Source of the DNA: Campylorhamphus procurvoides
Lineage: Eukaryota > Chordata > Aves > Passeriformes > Dendrocolaptidae
Direction of reading: 5' to 3'
DNA: 64,000 bases
Assembly (NCBI GenBank): GCA_013396655.1
Contig: WBMV01003156.1
Span: 372,001 to 436,000, forward strand
Numbering within the stretch: the first letter of the stretch is position 1; the number at the start of each line of letters is the position of its first letter. The notes under the pieces were generated by a model, which was not told the DNA's origin, searched no databases, and worked only from the letters and a program-made list of their open reading frames with translations. The position numbers and the translations under genes were made by a program. Below, piece after piece: positions 37,851-50,689 of the stretch.

Positions 37851-40800
37851 ATCAGCATATATGGAGCTCTGATATATCAATGAATAAGAAACATATATAT
37901 CCTGGTTGTGGGCAGCTTCTTCAAAGAGGAAATATCTATAAGAATTACTTTACAATGAGGTGAAAAACAAACAAACAACTATCACTTAATGGGATATGTA
38001 TTCTTTCATGTGGAAAGGTGAAAAGGTCCAGGAATGGGCATTCAGGGGCTGTCCAGGTCAGAGTATAGGAGTCATAAATGCTGGTGGTTTCTGCTTTGTC
38101 ATATCCATATGTAGTCCACTCAGCTGTATTCATGAAAATTCCAGGCATATTCAAAGAAAAAGTCAGTACAGTTTGTCATAGAATTTATTTCCAAAGGTAC
38201 TTACAGAATGGTATAAAATGACTGCAAGTTGTGGGGTTATTTTTTAAATCTGTAAAAGGGTAGATTAAATGAAGGTGCATTTGTTCTGTCAGTTTAATTT
38301 CAACAGTCTTTGGCTAGAAAAAAAATTAGGTAAAAATTTTTTTGTTTTGTTTTTTACCTCCTATAACTTTTGTAATGTCTTCTATGGGTAAAATAGAGGT
38401 ATGTATTGAATAGTTCTAGTAAATTTCCTCAATGAGTAACAGGGACTTAATATCTTTCATAGCTGAATAATTTTTTTCTTCTGCTACTATAATCAATCTA
38501 TTAGAATTTTAATTATAGTTTCCCTAGCATGATTATAGTTTAAATCTGTCTGCTTTTCCATTAAATAAACATGTATCTATTTATACTCATGCCCCAATTT
38601 TTATGAAGGTCCACAGTTCAGCCAATAAAATTAACTTCAGATAGAAATTGAGATTTTTTTTTCCTATCTTTTGTGGTTTCATTATTTTGAGTTTGCTTTC
38701 AGAAATTCTGGCCATTTGTAACATCAAGAACACAGCCTTTAAAATTAAAATAAAACCTCCACATTTTCATTCTATTCAAGTGATTGTGCCATTCCAACAC
38801 ATTTTTTAGCTAATTAATAGCAAGTAATTTTTATTTAGAAAGCATTTTCTCATTCTAATTAAAAACTTGGTAACAAAAAGTAAATGCACTTCAAGCAATC
38901 AACACATTACTTCATTTTGAAAAGTTCATAATGATTATTAGTGAATCAGATGGGCGCTTGTGGGTAGCAGTGACCTTAATATAACAGAGATGTTGTTACA
39001 GTAGCATAAAGGATGACAAAATCCCTTATTTGGAAGAACTTACAAAGAGACTTTGTGGTCATCACATCAGAAAAAGAAATCCAACAAAACCAAAAAAAAG
39101 AAACCCATTTCAAACAAACGAAAAAACACCACATTATTAAGAGCATGTTTGAAATTGCTGCTGTTACTGCTGTTCACTAGTAGTGTCAGTCATCACATTA
39201 AGGGAATGTAAAAGTCTTCTCACACTTCATGCTGACACTGTATTAAACAGTCAACAGGTGAAATCAGTTGCTGAATTAAAGATGATGGAGTCTGCAACCT
39301 AAAAGGGGGGTTCCTTCTTGTATTTAAGGTAAAAAGAAATCTAATAATAAAAATGTCATTTTTTATTTGGAAGCTGGGAAAACTCTTGAGAAAATGATAT
39401 ATGCAACACCCCTCTGACATATATTGTGAAAGGTGACAACCTCAACAACTATAGGTGGAATGTAGTTAGGGTTTATTATCCCCATTTTACAGATGGCAAT
39501 CTGAGATATATAGTAACCAAAAGCTACACAGTGCAAAGAGATTATAACACAAGAAGAGTCCCTTTTTTTCTAAGTAAACTAACTTGCCATGATTTTGATA
39601 AGCATTATTTGTATTTCACTGTGAAGACAAAAAAGAAAAGTTTTCCGTTTTTCTGGCTCTCAGTCCTACGTTGAATCCTTCAGCAGTTTACACTGCCATT
39701 CCGGCAAATCATCTTATTGCAACCAAACTAGTGTGTTAAAGACCCTTTAGAGGGGTTTTATGTGTTATACCATAAATAAGGTGATCAACAAGATTTCCCT
39801 CTGGGGTCTGGGTATTCCACAGAGCTGAATTCTTAAGGAGTAAGAAATTGCGAGTTCTTTACTGTCTGGTAGATGTAGGTGTGAGAAAAGGCAACTGAAG
39901 TGCTTTGTGATTCTGTTAGTATGGATAGATGTGTTCTGCAACCTTAATAATATGATTAAGGAAGTCTCCAAAAAACAGAGGAGGGGGATGTGTCTAACTG
40001 AATTTTTAAGTGAAGATAGTGCTAGAGACCACAAAGTTTTACAAGGCAGCTATATGTGTTATGATTTTGGTTTGAACAGGGTCTACTTGTTTTAAAAAAA
40101 ACCTGCAAAAAATCACTTAAACCCATTTTAAATTATGGAAGATGGAGCTGTGATTATTAACACTTAACTGGCATTCTAAAAGGGGAAGAAAGAATGTTAA
40201 AAATATTGGGAGATACTCTTTTTTAGAATTCAGTTACTTAAGAGTTGTGTGCATCTACCCATACTTTTCCTGTTTGCCCAAAACATGTGCTTTTTAGAGT
40301 TCTTCTTTAAACGAAGAATAATTTTAAGTGAGGACAAATAAAAGCTAAATCTGGTATATGGCCATGCTCTACTCTTGTGAAGTTGCAGAAGACAGAAGTA
40401 TTGCAGATGCTGCTCGTAAGTTTATTTCTACATTTTTTTCTGACATTCAGTCTCTCTAGATTTTGGGTGGGGTTTTTGTTGCTGCTTTTTTTGTTTTCCA
40501 AGGAAACATTTTGGAGTTTATACAATATTTTGTGAGCAGACATTTACTGTTCTTTGCTCTGTTTCACCCAGAAATATAAATTTGTCCCCAAGCTGTCCTC
40601 AGAAAATGTTGCATCCACTGAAAAACACACTTAAGGCTCTCTAGTAAACACCTATTTGCATAGTTCTTCTTTAAAGTTGCACTGTTAATACATAAATAGT
40701 ATGTCCTATGTAAATGAAGAGTAATAATAGGATCTCTTCATTCATTGCTGAAATGCAGCCATCCTTAGATGGGAGATGTTCAGCAATGCACAGCAGCATT

Positions 40801-41071
40801 GGTACTGTCAGCTGGAATTCAAGGTAAGCTGAATGTAATTACTTGCACTAAAATTTAGTAGACACTGTAGACCTACTACATCTATTGCTTTGTTTTAAAG
40901 AGAACCTGAAGATGATATTGACACTTCTTTCTTTCTATTGCTACAAAAAACCCAAAGCCAAACAAACAAGGTACTAAAGTCTTTTCAGTTATAGCATAAA
41001 GTGCCCAGTACAAGCCAAAGCATACATTCTGGGTGCAGCAGGTACTCTCTTTAACTGCTTAACTTCCACAA
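37851..41071. other. Unique AT-rich DNA, no gene seen
   Basis: No gene or family repeat recognised; an A/C-rich tract at 39071-39130. Open frames of 60-89 codons occur on both strands without recognisable features. Confidence 0.65.
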
Positions 41072-41835
41072 TGTGCTGGTTTAAAAGTAAACTGGTGGTA
41101 GAAATGAACCCAACTCAAGAGAGATTACAAGTCAGAGTTACAATTTACTAAAAAGATTTCAATAAATACAATGATACAGAAAAAAACTGATTTTTAACTC
41201 ACAAAGACAGATGTATAACACAACATCTTGGGACATGGACAGGATGGTGTTTGTTAATCCCTGTGCTAGTGCCACGTGATCCCCCGAATGCAAAGTAAAA
41301 GAAACCTGTTGGTGAAGATGGTGGTCACATTCCTGTTGAAGTTCTGGTCCTCCTCTAGATCCAATGAGTGGTACCAAAAGTGCCCAAACCCAAAGACTAT
41401 ATATGGTCAGGTTCAGGTGGGAATGTCCAGTACCTTCCCCAGGGTGGGGAGGTTTCACAATGGGGGATCTAACTCCGTGACTTATGGGATTTTTTTGCAA
41501 TCTTTGGTGGTCTAGGTCATTGCAGCTGCCTATTATGCCAGTCCCTGCTGGCCCATTGACAGACATGATCCCTCAGGCTGGGTGTGAAGGTTCTAATGCC
41601 TCCCTGGAGGGCAGTTATCACACCTGAGTCATTGGTGTGAAGACAGAAACACCCCTGCCTCACAGAGTTCTTTAACACCCAGCTTGTAGCCTGTGGTGTC
41701 AGGTGTGTCCTGGGCAGCTGCTGCAAATGATCCATTATCGACAGTCTATCAGAAAAGACATAGAGGGTGTAGAATACACAGTTTTGGTTATACCCACATA
41801 GTGATAAACTACTCCCAGTCCCTGTAACTGGGACA
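41072..41835 (-). mobile_element. LTR, inverted, no clear target duplication
   Basis: On the minus strand this 764-bp block starts TGTCCCAGTTACAGGG and ends AAACCAGCACA (TG...CA). It has a CATATATAG box at about plus 41396-41405. Composition differs from its surroundings, being GC-richer in the U3 part and AT-rich near the 3' end. The immediate flanks (CACAA and ATTCC) do not match; TTCCA occurs on both sides but is offset by a few bases, so a target duplication is unproven. A 135-codon minus-strand frame (41159-41566) lies inside the LTR and crosses the TATA-like box. I treat it as a fortuitous LTR frame, not a viral gene. Confidence 0.65.
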
Positions 41836-44800
41836 ATTCCATAGAAATTCTTCTATTAACAGTGCTCAGATCTAACATATAAGGGAAGAAATACTTTGTA
41901 ACCATTGGATTAAGACTGAGAAAATTTTGAGAAGCGGAGTAGTGTTTAATGTCAGTTGTCTTGTATAAAGGGTTGCCTGAGAATGCCTGGTCACCTTGCA
42001 GTCACACTCAAGTCAGTTTGGGTCAGTTAAAAAAAAAAAAAAGATTATTTACCAAATTCAATTAAAACCATACTCATCCACAAAATCTGCTGAAAGTACA
42101 AGGCACCACTAATGAACAAAACTCTTCAGTACGCTGTTTTAAGATCATATCTAAAATTTTCTTTTTTCTTCTATATTTACTTGAACCTCCACTAGGTGTT
42201 TAACATAAGTGATGTTAATTCAGTATTCTTACAATTTCACTAGTAAACCTACATGTCTGAAGAGGTAGACTTGTTCAATTTTCATCTCAGATGTTCAGGA
42301 GCGTGCTTATGATTTGGAGGTGTTCAAGCAGGAGGTCTAATCCACTAATTCCAATTTTTTTTTTCTCTTTTATTCCCAAAGTTCAGTGTTCCCCTCCTTT
42401 TGCCTAATTCTTCTTCATATCTTCCCAGTGTCAAGTTGGCACTTGTCTAATTTTCTAGTAGAATCTTCGGGGCTGACATGACACTTATAGTTTTCCTATC
42501 AAGCTCAACATCTCTCTTAATTATATCAATCTGAATTTCATATCTAAACAGGCATTGGCTATTTTGGGTCCTCTCATGAAAATTTCAAAAGATAGAAAAT
42601 GTATGTCCTCACTCATTCATGCTGGTTGTCCATTAAACTGGCATTTGTTGTCTGAAAGAACATTGCCCTGTATGCTAAGGTAAGGAAAAAAATACCTCTA
42701 CATCTCTTCTCCCCTATCCAATGTATGCCTGCATATAATTTGTTCTTCAAACATAGAACCAAACTGCTTTGTTTATTTCAGTGTTTTTCTTGATTTCTTA
42801 TAGCCATTGGTATGTAAATTATATTATAGTGTAATAGTTTTTACTGATAGTAAATTCTCCTGTGGAAAGATGTAAAAACACATTTCTACTTAGGTCTGTT
42901 TATAAATACCATTAGTTATTTTTTCCTGTGTTATGAGCATTTTTGTAGTGTCATCATTGACAGCATAAATTAAAACCAGTGCTGCAGAAGTCTGGTGCTA
43001 TCCTGGACACAAGATGAGAATATTTTATAGAAAATATAGGTAAGTAAAGAAGTTTTGAATAGAGCCTTCCAGTTACTTTTGTGATTCATAATGGAAGCTT
43101 ATCTAATTTTAATTGTAAATTTGAATTTTAAATCTGTGGAGTTTTGTATGTTTATTTGTTTTTTATTGGTTTGATTTTGTTGCTTTTAATGGATTAGTTT
43201 TAAATATATTTCAGTATTTGGAAGTATAACTTAATTACTATTTGGTAAACACTAATTAATTAATTAAGCCAGAGAAAACTATTTGCCTCAGTTTTCATTA
43301 ATTTTAAAAATCTCTCACATTCTAGTCTCTTACTTAAATTCAGGTACCATCCTCAAAGTTTGTCAGCTATATTATTAATCTAATTTGCAAGGGAAGTAAT
43401 CACTCTTATGGTGTCATCTTTTTGCATCCATTTTCTACTAGTTATAATAAGCCAATTTTCATCCTCGTGCATATCTGTTCAGCTTCTGTTTTTTATTTTG
43501 TCTTTGCAGTTTCCAGCTGACTTATTTCAGGACCTTAAATAGATCACAAATTAAACTGTGTGACTTCAAAAATTACCACTGTTTACTTAGTGAATGGCTC
43601 TAGAGCAACATGACTAATCAAACTCTTGATTAAGCTTGATTCAGAGAAATCATGTTCAGTAGTCCTTGGACACAGAATGCTATGTCTGTCTCATATGTTC
43701 TTTGCTTTAAGGATTGTATTTAGTTCTAGGTTGAAACTCCACTGTTTTTTTTTTGCATTGAAGGTGCCTGCAAAAGGTATTATTCAAAAAAGAAAATTAG
43801 TAAATTTATATTCTTATTCACAAATGTTGAGTTTCCAATCTGAATTGTGTCTTTATATAAGATTTTGAGAAATAGATCAGATATTATCCCATTACTAGAT
43901 TATGTCCAGGGCGTCCAGCTGAAAATATTCTATCAACATTTCTTGCTTTCATTGGTTTAATAGCTCAGTAGAATTGAATATTAGAATCTAATACTCACTT
44001 CAGGGTTTGTTGGGTTTGGTTTGTTTGGTTTGGTTTGGTTTTTTTCTTCTGGGGCATGTGTAACTTAAAACTGACAGGATATATGAATACTACAATATAA
44101 AAAAGGTGTTCAAATATGTAAGTCTAATATTGAAAGAATTTAGATTTGTTTTCATTGGGGTCAGGAAGAGCCTTTGGAATTTTCTTCAAACAAATGATAC
44201 AATGTCAATGATAATGTCAATAGTTACCTGTGGTGAAGTATCTAAGTGTATAAATGTTATGTTAGATACATGAATCAGTGAATAAAGATGGAGAGAGAAA
44301 CCTACACAGTATTTTTGCCTCTTTTGTAATATATTTCAGATCAAGAACACACAGCTTATTGGCCTCAGATTTTGTTTGGAAAGCAGGCTTTTCATTGAGG
44401 AGTATCTACACTATTCAGTCACAAAGTCTTTGAGACTTCTCCTAATACTGTGTGACAATACTTTGCCTTGAACGGCTTCTCCATTTTTTTTGGTGATGCC
44501 TCTCTCACACTGAATTCTGTTTTCTCTGAAAGTAATTTATATAGTTCTATCCATTTACAGCCACACATCATGAGAATGGATTTATTGAGTGTGAACCAAA
44601 CTCTACAGACACCACTCTTCAACAATCATGTTTATCCTGTTTTGAGGTCTATGACTGGAAAACAAAATGCAGCTATTCTTTGCCACTCCAAGAGATGTAT
44701 TTTACAGATGTATTTTACTACAACACATGCATTTAGATTATTTTTGTCGCATTTTAAAAATAAAAAACAACTTAGTGATACAATATTTAGTAAAGATTTT

Positions 44801-47800
44801 TTAAACTTCAAGCTAATGGAAAATTATAAATAAAGAGGTGCTTGTGTTTTAATTTCAAATCAGAAAATATATATATAAGCATTAGGGACTATGTGCTCAA
44901 ATTAATGGCAGATAAGCTTGATGTCGTTAAGGACCTAAAGAAATTTTTAACCCTTGCATAATTAAAATCACCAAACATCAAATTTTTTTCATGAGAGTTC
45001 TGGGAATCCAATGTAAGATTTTCCAAATTATAATATATTATATTAATATATAAAAAAAATTAAGAGAATTAATAATTAATATTGACAAAAGGTTTGTCCT
45101 TGCATTGAAGCAGCTAAATAGGCAATTAGAGCTGTTAAAAAAATTACATAAGACTAACCCCAGAGGAACAGGATCCCAAAACTCAGAAGGAAAGAAGAGA
45201 AAACATAAGGTACTCTTAAGAATGATTTTTGTTATCTCTTTGAATATCAGACTTGATCTGTCATCATGCTTCCTGCATCAACTAATATTTACTGGACACA
45301 TCAATGATCAAACCAGCATGCAGTTTAAAATTCTGAAATCCCACTTGTGTGTGCTGTCAATATGATTTTATAAAATATATGTTGCTGGGAAATAATTAAT
45401 TTTCTTTTACTTTTAATTGAAAAACACCATGAATACGTGAATTTTCTCTTGGTTTCTTTTTTATTTTGTTGTTTGTTTTTGGACTTTATAGAAATATTTC
45501 ATCACTAGAACTAAATGTCTTTATAGTTATATCTGAAGAACTGATTTCAGTCAAGAATGACAAATTATATCATATTTCTTACTCAATACATTGGCACAGT
45601 TTTTGGCTCTGAGACTGGGATTTGTGTATGTATGTTGATGTCATTTAACACTCTGCTTGAGATTGAAAATCACTGGTTTTATTAGTGTAAGACCAGTTAA
45701 GCATCTATTTACCATCTCGATCCACATACTATTTTGGTATTGGGATATTTCATTTTTTGCTGAGTGGAGCACTAGGCTTTTTTTTCAGTGAAATCTTAGT
45801 TAAATGCACCACGTCAGGAAGCAGCAAAGGCTGGCTGCCCCACATGAGAAAGGAAGCCGGGTGCCAGGTAAGACATCAAGCTAGCCTCACAGGCTCAAAC
45901 TACTCCTGCAAGGAAAGAAGAGCAGGTTCATGATGACAACCACATGCAGCTTTGAGTCAAAACTCTCAGGCAACTCCAGTAGAATGACACCAGACCAAAG
46001 ACAACCTGAGAAGTCATCCTGTGGATCTGGCTCCAAGCACAGTGTGTTTCAGGTACCATATTTTTAATTCTGTGTGAACCATCAGAGTTTTTGATTTTCA
46101 TTTTGGAATCATACAGTGGATGTTGACCAGCCAGCTCCTCAAGCAAAATGTTTCCTTGGTAATGAGTCATGGAAAGTGCATACATAAACACATAAATATT
46201 TTCTGTAAAACAGTCAGTAGCTTGCTTTCGTGTTTAATTTCTACTTTTCATTATTAGAAAAATATTTTCTTTGTTTTCAGGACTCCTTGATTGTATTCCA
46301 ATTATTTTAGAAACCTAAATGCAAGATGGGTCAAGAGGATGCTCTCAAAGAGGATATTTGTCACGACTGTTGCATTGTTTGTGAACTTGGACATACTAAT
46401 TTTTAAAGAATGGTATTCGATGTTATGAGGACTCTGACTTGTCAAGGATTTTCAAAGCATTTGAATAAATGTGATTCTTAACTGTCTGTGTTATTTTAAA
46501 ACATCTATGGAACCAAATACATGTATTAATATCACAAAGTACCTAATCAATGATAATCATAAGATATATCTAGAGCTACCTATCTGTTATGTATTCTCAT
46601 TTTTATTAAGACAGATCCGCTTTAAAGTAAGCACCAAGTACTCACCTAACACCCACTTAGCAGAAATGGGTTCTTTCAGTGAGCATACTGTGTACTGTGT
46701 ACAGTTTTAGTGCACAAAATCCTTGCTTGTGGTGGTGGTGTAGAAATTCAGTCAGTCATTTTCTCAGTGTGAGTGTAGTGGATGTGTAATACATGTATCA
46801 AGTGTATAATGACTGCTAACAAATGAAGATAATAATCACTTTGGCTAGTCCCTACAATTGAAAGGAATAGTTATTATGTATGTTTATTTTTCCTCCAAAA
46901 TATAAGCCTTTGCTGTAAACAGCAATGAATACCTCTTTAGCATTTTGTTATCAATGTAAACTACTTAATATGTAGAGACCTACTAATAATGATACTTTAA
47001 ATGGAGACTGTGATTTAATGACTTCTAAGAATATCCAAATAAGTCCATTGAAAATCAAAAGTACACCTGATTTTTAAACCCCTGAAAATTTGAGATTTTT
47101 AATAAAATCCTCAAAAAGTATGGCTTGTAAAAGGCAGTGTTGGACAGGTGCCAGTAAACATCCAGGGCTGCTATACTAACTAATTACAGAACAAGAGTTT
47201 ATAACCAGAAATTGAAATGTGGTTTAGTCTGCATGCATTTGAGAAGAATTTGTACCGTATACTGTTTGGAGTACAGGGCACGTTATTAACATAGTGTGTT
47301 GCAGCTACAGAATTCAGAAGCTTATCAGTTTAAAACAGGCATTTTTGTAGAGGAGTGAAGGCACAGATGTTCCTGTTAGTTAGCTTATTAGAATTATAAT
47401 AAAACTACTCTGTTGGTATTTAATAAGAAAGTATTTACTTAAAATCCCTATCTTCGAATGCTACAGGTATAAACTAGTGAATCTTCATGAATCTTATGAC
47501 ACAGATAGTTAAGCATGACTGCTATCTTTTATGCTTAAAGTAATGCTGCTGATGAAATTCAGTGACTTGACATGGACCACCCCAAAAGGATCAGTACTGG
47601 AGCTGATGAGATTACAAATAAAGTCTCTCGGCTTTGTTCATGCTTCAGTAACACTTTTGTGCTTCTCTTGTTGTTGATTTCTGGTTTTTTACCCATGTAC
47701 AACTGGAAGCATGACTTTCTGTATAGCTGCTGATTGGCATGCAGTGCTCTATATCCAAATAGATATATCCTGGCTTAAGAGAGAACTGTAGTAACTCCAA

Positions 47801-49150
47801 TAGACAGTACTATCACAAAGATACTACATTTTCCTTTTGTTGTAGTCTGAGTTATCTAAACATGGTCTTTATGGCATGAGAAACTGTAAGTCTCTGAAAG
47901 GCTTGTTATTTTTAGTAGCTGATGGGTCTTGCATGTGATCATGGCCAAAGTGAAATAGCTTCCACAATGCTTTATTAAAATCTGGGAATGCCAAATCTAC
48001 AAAAGTACACAGAAGCAAAATATAGTTTCCTTGGGTAAATGCTTAGTTGGTTTCGAAGGGACTTCTTTCAGCATCCAATAAAATGTTCTGTAGGAAAAAA
48101 ATGCTTTGCTTGTGTTGATTTATTTCATGAAGTCTGAAAACCGAGAGGGCCTCACAAATGACTTGATGCTGTTCACTGAAATAAATAAATTGCAACTGGA
48201 ATTACAAATAGTGGTGGAACTCACTAAAATGGCATAGCATTGAAGAATCATAATTATGTCATTCAGAAAAGGATGGGTATTTCTGGAATTGTGTTGAGTG
48301 GGAACTGCTTCATTGTAAAGCAAAACAGTTCCTTTTGGAACATTGCCCAGACTTACCTAACTTCAAGCAGATATTGCGGCATAACTGTCAGGACAAAATG
48401 AGCAATGGCAGACTAGAGAGGCCTCAGATATGTAAAGAAGATTTTCCCACCACCACCAAATCTGACTTAAGGCAGAATATTAGATACTAGGATACCAAAA
48501 AGAAATATCAGGAAAAAGTGTTTTTTCATAAATAAAAGTTTGATCAGAAACATTATCTTGTGATTTATAACATAAAAGAGAAAAATAATTTTTTTTTCAA
48601 AACCTGCAAATGCAATTTAAAATATAGGAATGTTTTGGAATTTGACTCTCTTCTTTTGAAGGAGCTTATGATATACAATTGAAAGAGAGCAAAAAGAATA
48701 TACTCTGAATCTGGTTCAGAGTTTTGGGGGCTTTTTGTTTGGTTTGGGTTTGTGTGTGTGCGTGTTAAGTTCGATGTAATGTATTGTTCAATTGTAAGGT
48801 ACTGAGGATAGAACTCACTGCAAAAATCATTATTCTAATACATTCCCTGTAATACTGGAAATCTTTCACATCAATTCCTTTCACAGAGTTTTCCTCAGAT
48901 GATGTTTAATGTAGCTTTAGTCATCATAAAAAAAACAGTATTCTAGCTATACTTTATTTTCCACTTTATATTCAGGACTTATATGAACAAAATTAATATA
49001 TACACAAAATTAATTCCTCTTGCTTCAGATACTGCCATTGTTGCAAAACTACACTTGTTGACTCAGATGCAGGAATATAAATCTAGCCTTTTCAACACAT
49101 TTTGGTTCAGTAGAGATTTTTACATGAATTCTATTTCTCACTTGTTTTCA
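41836..49150. other. Unique AT-rich DNA, no gene seen
   Basis: Over 7 kb without a recognised interspersed repeat. Small features are a T/G tract at 44003-44045, a perfect 13-bp tandem duplication at 44693-44718, a TTAA-rich palindromic run at 43253-43268 and an unidentified GC-richer patch near 45800-46060. Open frames up to 121 codons (44468-44833) show no domain or family features. Confidence 0.65.
44693..44718. repeat. 13-bp perfect tandem duplication
   Basis: AGATGTATTTTAC occurs twice head to tail; a small slippage or duplication event. Confidence 0.9.
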
Positions 49151-49820
49151 TGGTTTAACCCCAGCCAGCCATCAAATACAACACAGCCACTCACTCCTCC
49201 TGCAGGAGAGAATTCTCAGGAAGAGAATTGAAAGAGTAAAATCTGGAAAACTTGTGGGTTGAGATAAAGACAGTTTAATATGGAAAGCAAAAGTCACATA
49301 CACAAGCTAAGCAAAACAAGGAAGTAATTCACTGCTACCCATGGGCAGGGTAAAGAGAGAGAGCAGGACCCCATCATACATTACACTGACTTGGGAAGAG
49401 AATCACTCCAAATGTCCCGCCCTTTCTCCTTCTTCCCTTTGATTTATATACTGACCATGATTCATATTATTGACTTGGGAAGAGAATCACTCCAAATGTC
49501 CCGCCCTTTCTCCTTCTTCCCTTTGATTTATATACTGACCGTGATTCATATTATAGGGAATATCCCTTTGGTCACTTGGGGTCACCTGTCCCAGCTATGT
49601 CTCCTCCCAACCTCATATGCACCCCCAGCTTCCTTGTCAGTGTGGGAGTGCGAGAAGCAGAAAAGCCCTTGTCTCTGTGTAAGCACCGATCAGCAATAAC
49701 AAAAGCACCTCTGTGTCATTGACACTGTGTATTGTGTGTGTACTATCGACACCAATCCAAAATACTGCCCCACAGTAGCCACTGTGGAGAAAACTAACTC
49801 TACCCCAGCCAAAACCAGCA
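49151..49820 (-). mobile_element. ERVL-like solo LTR, inverted, with duplicated promoter segment
   Basis: On the minus strand the 670-bp element starts TGCTGGTTTTGGCTGGGGTA and ends GGGGTTAAACCA (TG...CA), which matches the bird ERVL-like LTR as I remember it. 'gagttagttttctccacagt' follows near the start. An ATTAAA signal lies at plus 49269-49274 and a TATATAAA box at plus 49443-49450. An 84-bp segment containing the box is tandemly duplicated (49387-49470, 49471-49554; 83 of 84 identical), giving a second TATATAAA at 49527-49534. The flanking pentamers TTTCA and ACCTT do not match, so the target duplication has decayed or the ends are slightly off. There is no internal viral sequence. Confidence 0.8.
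49387..49554. repeat. 84-bp tandem duplication inside the LTR
   Basis: Unit 1 is 49387-49470 and unit 2 is 49471-49554. They are identical except A at 49457 versus G at 49541. Each unit holds the TATATAAA box (minus strand). Confidence 0.95.
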
Positions 49821-50689
49821 ACCTTGTCATATAGAAAAAGAATCTTTCCATTAAAAGGCTAAATAGTAATAGTAAACAGACAAAAATTTTGTTCAATTCA
49901 TCTTAGTTATAATTTTTTTCATAATTACACCGAAGGTCTGAACACAAGCAAACCAACAAATAATCCCAAATGTTTCTATTTTTATGTGAATAGCATTTAT
50001 AACTCATTTTTAATATTTTTAGATAAGTGATATATATGTTACATTACTATGAAAGACAGAAACTTCCTTCAACCGTTATAAATTTTAGTAAAGCATCAGA
50101 TCTATCCTTTGACAACACATTCCACACCTATTGCAAATATGGCAAATCATTCACTTCAATTGATTTATTGAATATAATACTCTGAAGTTTAGAAAGTACT
50201 AAGATGATTATTTTGGGATTGATTTATTAAATATGTCATACATTTCCATGATACATAGATTGAATCTTTAGCACCTTAATCTAAAATAGAAAGGACACAT
50301 CAAAAGAAGAGAACATGCTGTATAACTATTCATGTGTGTGAAGAAAAATTATTTGTGAAAGTATTTCTTCATGAGAAAAGAGACTGTTCCAAGAATAGAA
50401 GCCAAGGTTTCATCAGAGCATGAGCAAAGGTCTGAATCTTAGTTGAAAACTAACAAAAAACTTTTGAGAATTAGGAAAAAAAAAAAAGATGTGGAAAAAG
50501 CATGATATGCAGGAGAAAGAAATGCAAACAGAGTGAAGGGACAGTTCTATTTATGCCCTTGATGATCAACAACCTTGAAATAGGCAAGGTAAGGAACAAA
50601 TTTAATGGATGATGTCAGAGTGACATAAAGCACATTCACATATAGCAGTAAGGAGTGTTAAATGATGAGCCAGCTGAGAGCTTATGGGT
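49821..50689. other. Unique AT-rich DNA, no gene seen
   Basis: No repeat family or coding signal recognised between the LTR and the CR1 pol remnant. Confidence 0.65.

Noticed and set aside
41159..41566. 135-codon minus-strand open frame
   Set aside because: It is wholly inside an LTR (41072-41835) and crosses the TATA-like box; LTRs often carry such incidental frames and no viral domain is visible.
41064..41840. TTCCA on both sides of the LTR at 41072-41835 as a target duplication
   Set aside because: The copies are not adjacent to the TG...CA ends (offset by a few bases), so they cannot be accepted as the integration footprint.
44468..44833. 121-codon plus-strand open frame
   Set aside because: No family features, and it includes the 13-bp tandem duplication; likely chance.
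48150..48260. 36-codon frame with a leucine-rich amphipathic look (from ATG at 48127)
   Set aside because: Too short, with no splice signals or neighbours to support it.
49387..49554. Two direct repeats considered as a CRISPR or satellite array
   Set aside because: Only two head-to-tail units with no spacers, inside a eukaryotic LTR; a simple tandem duplication explains it.
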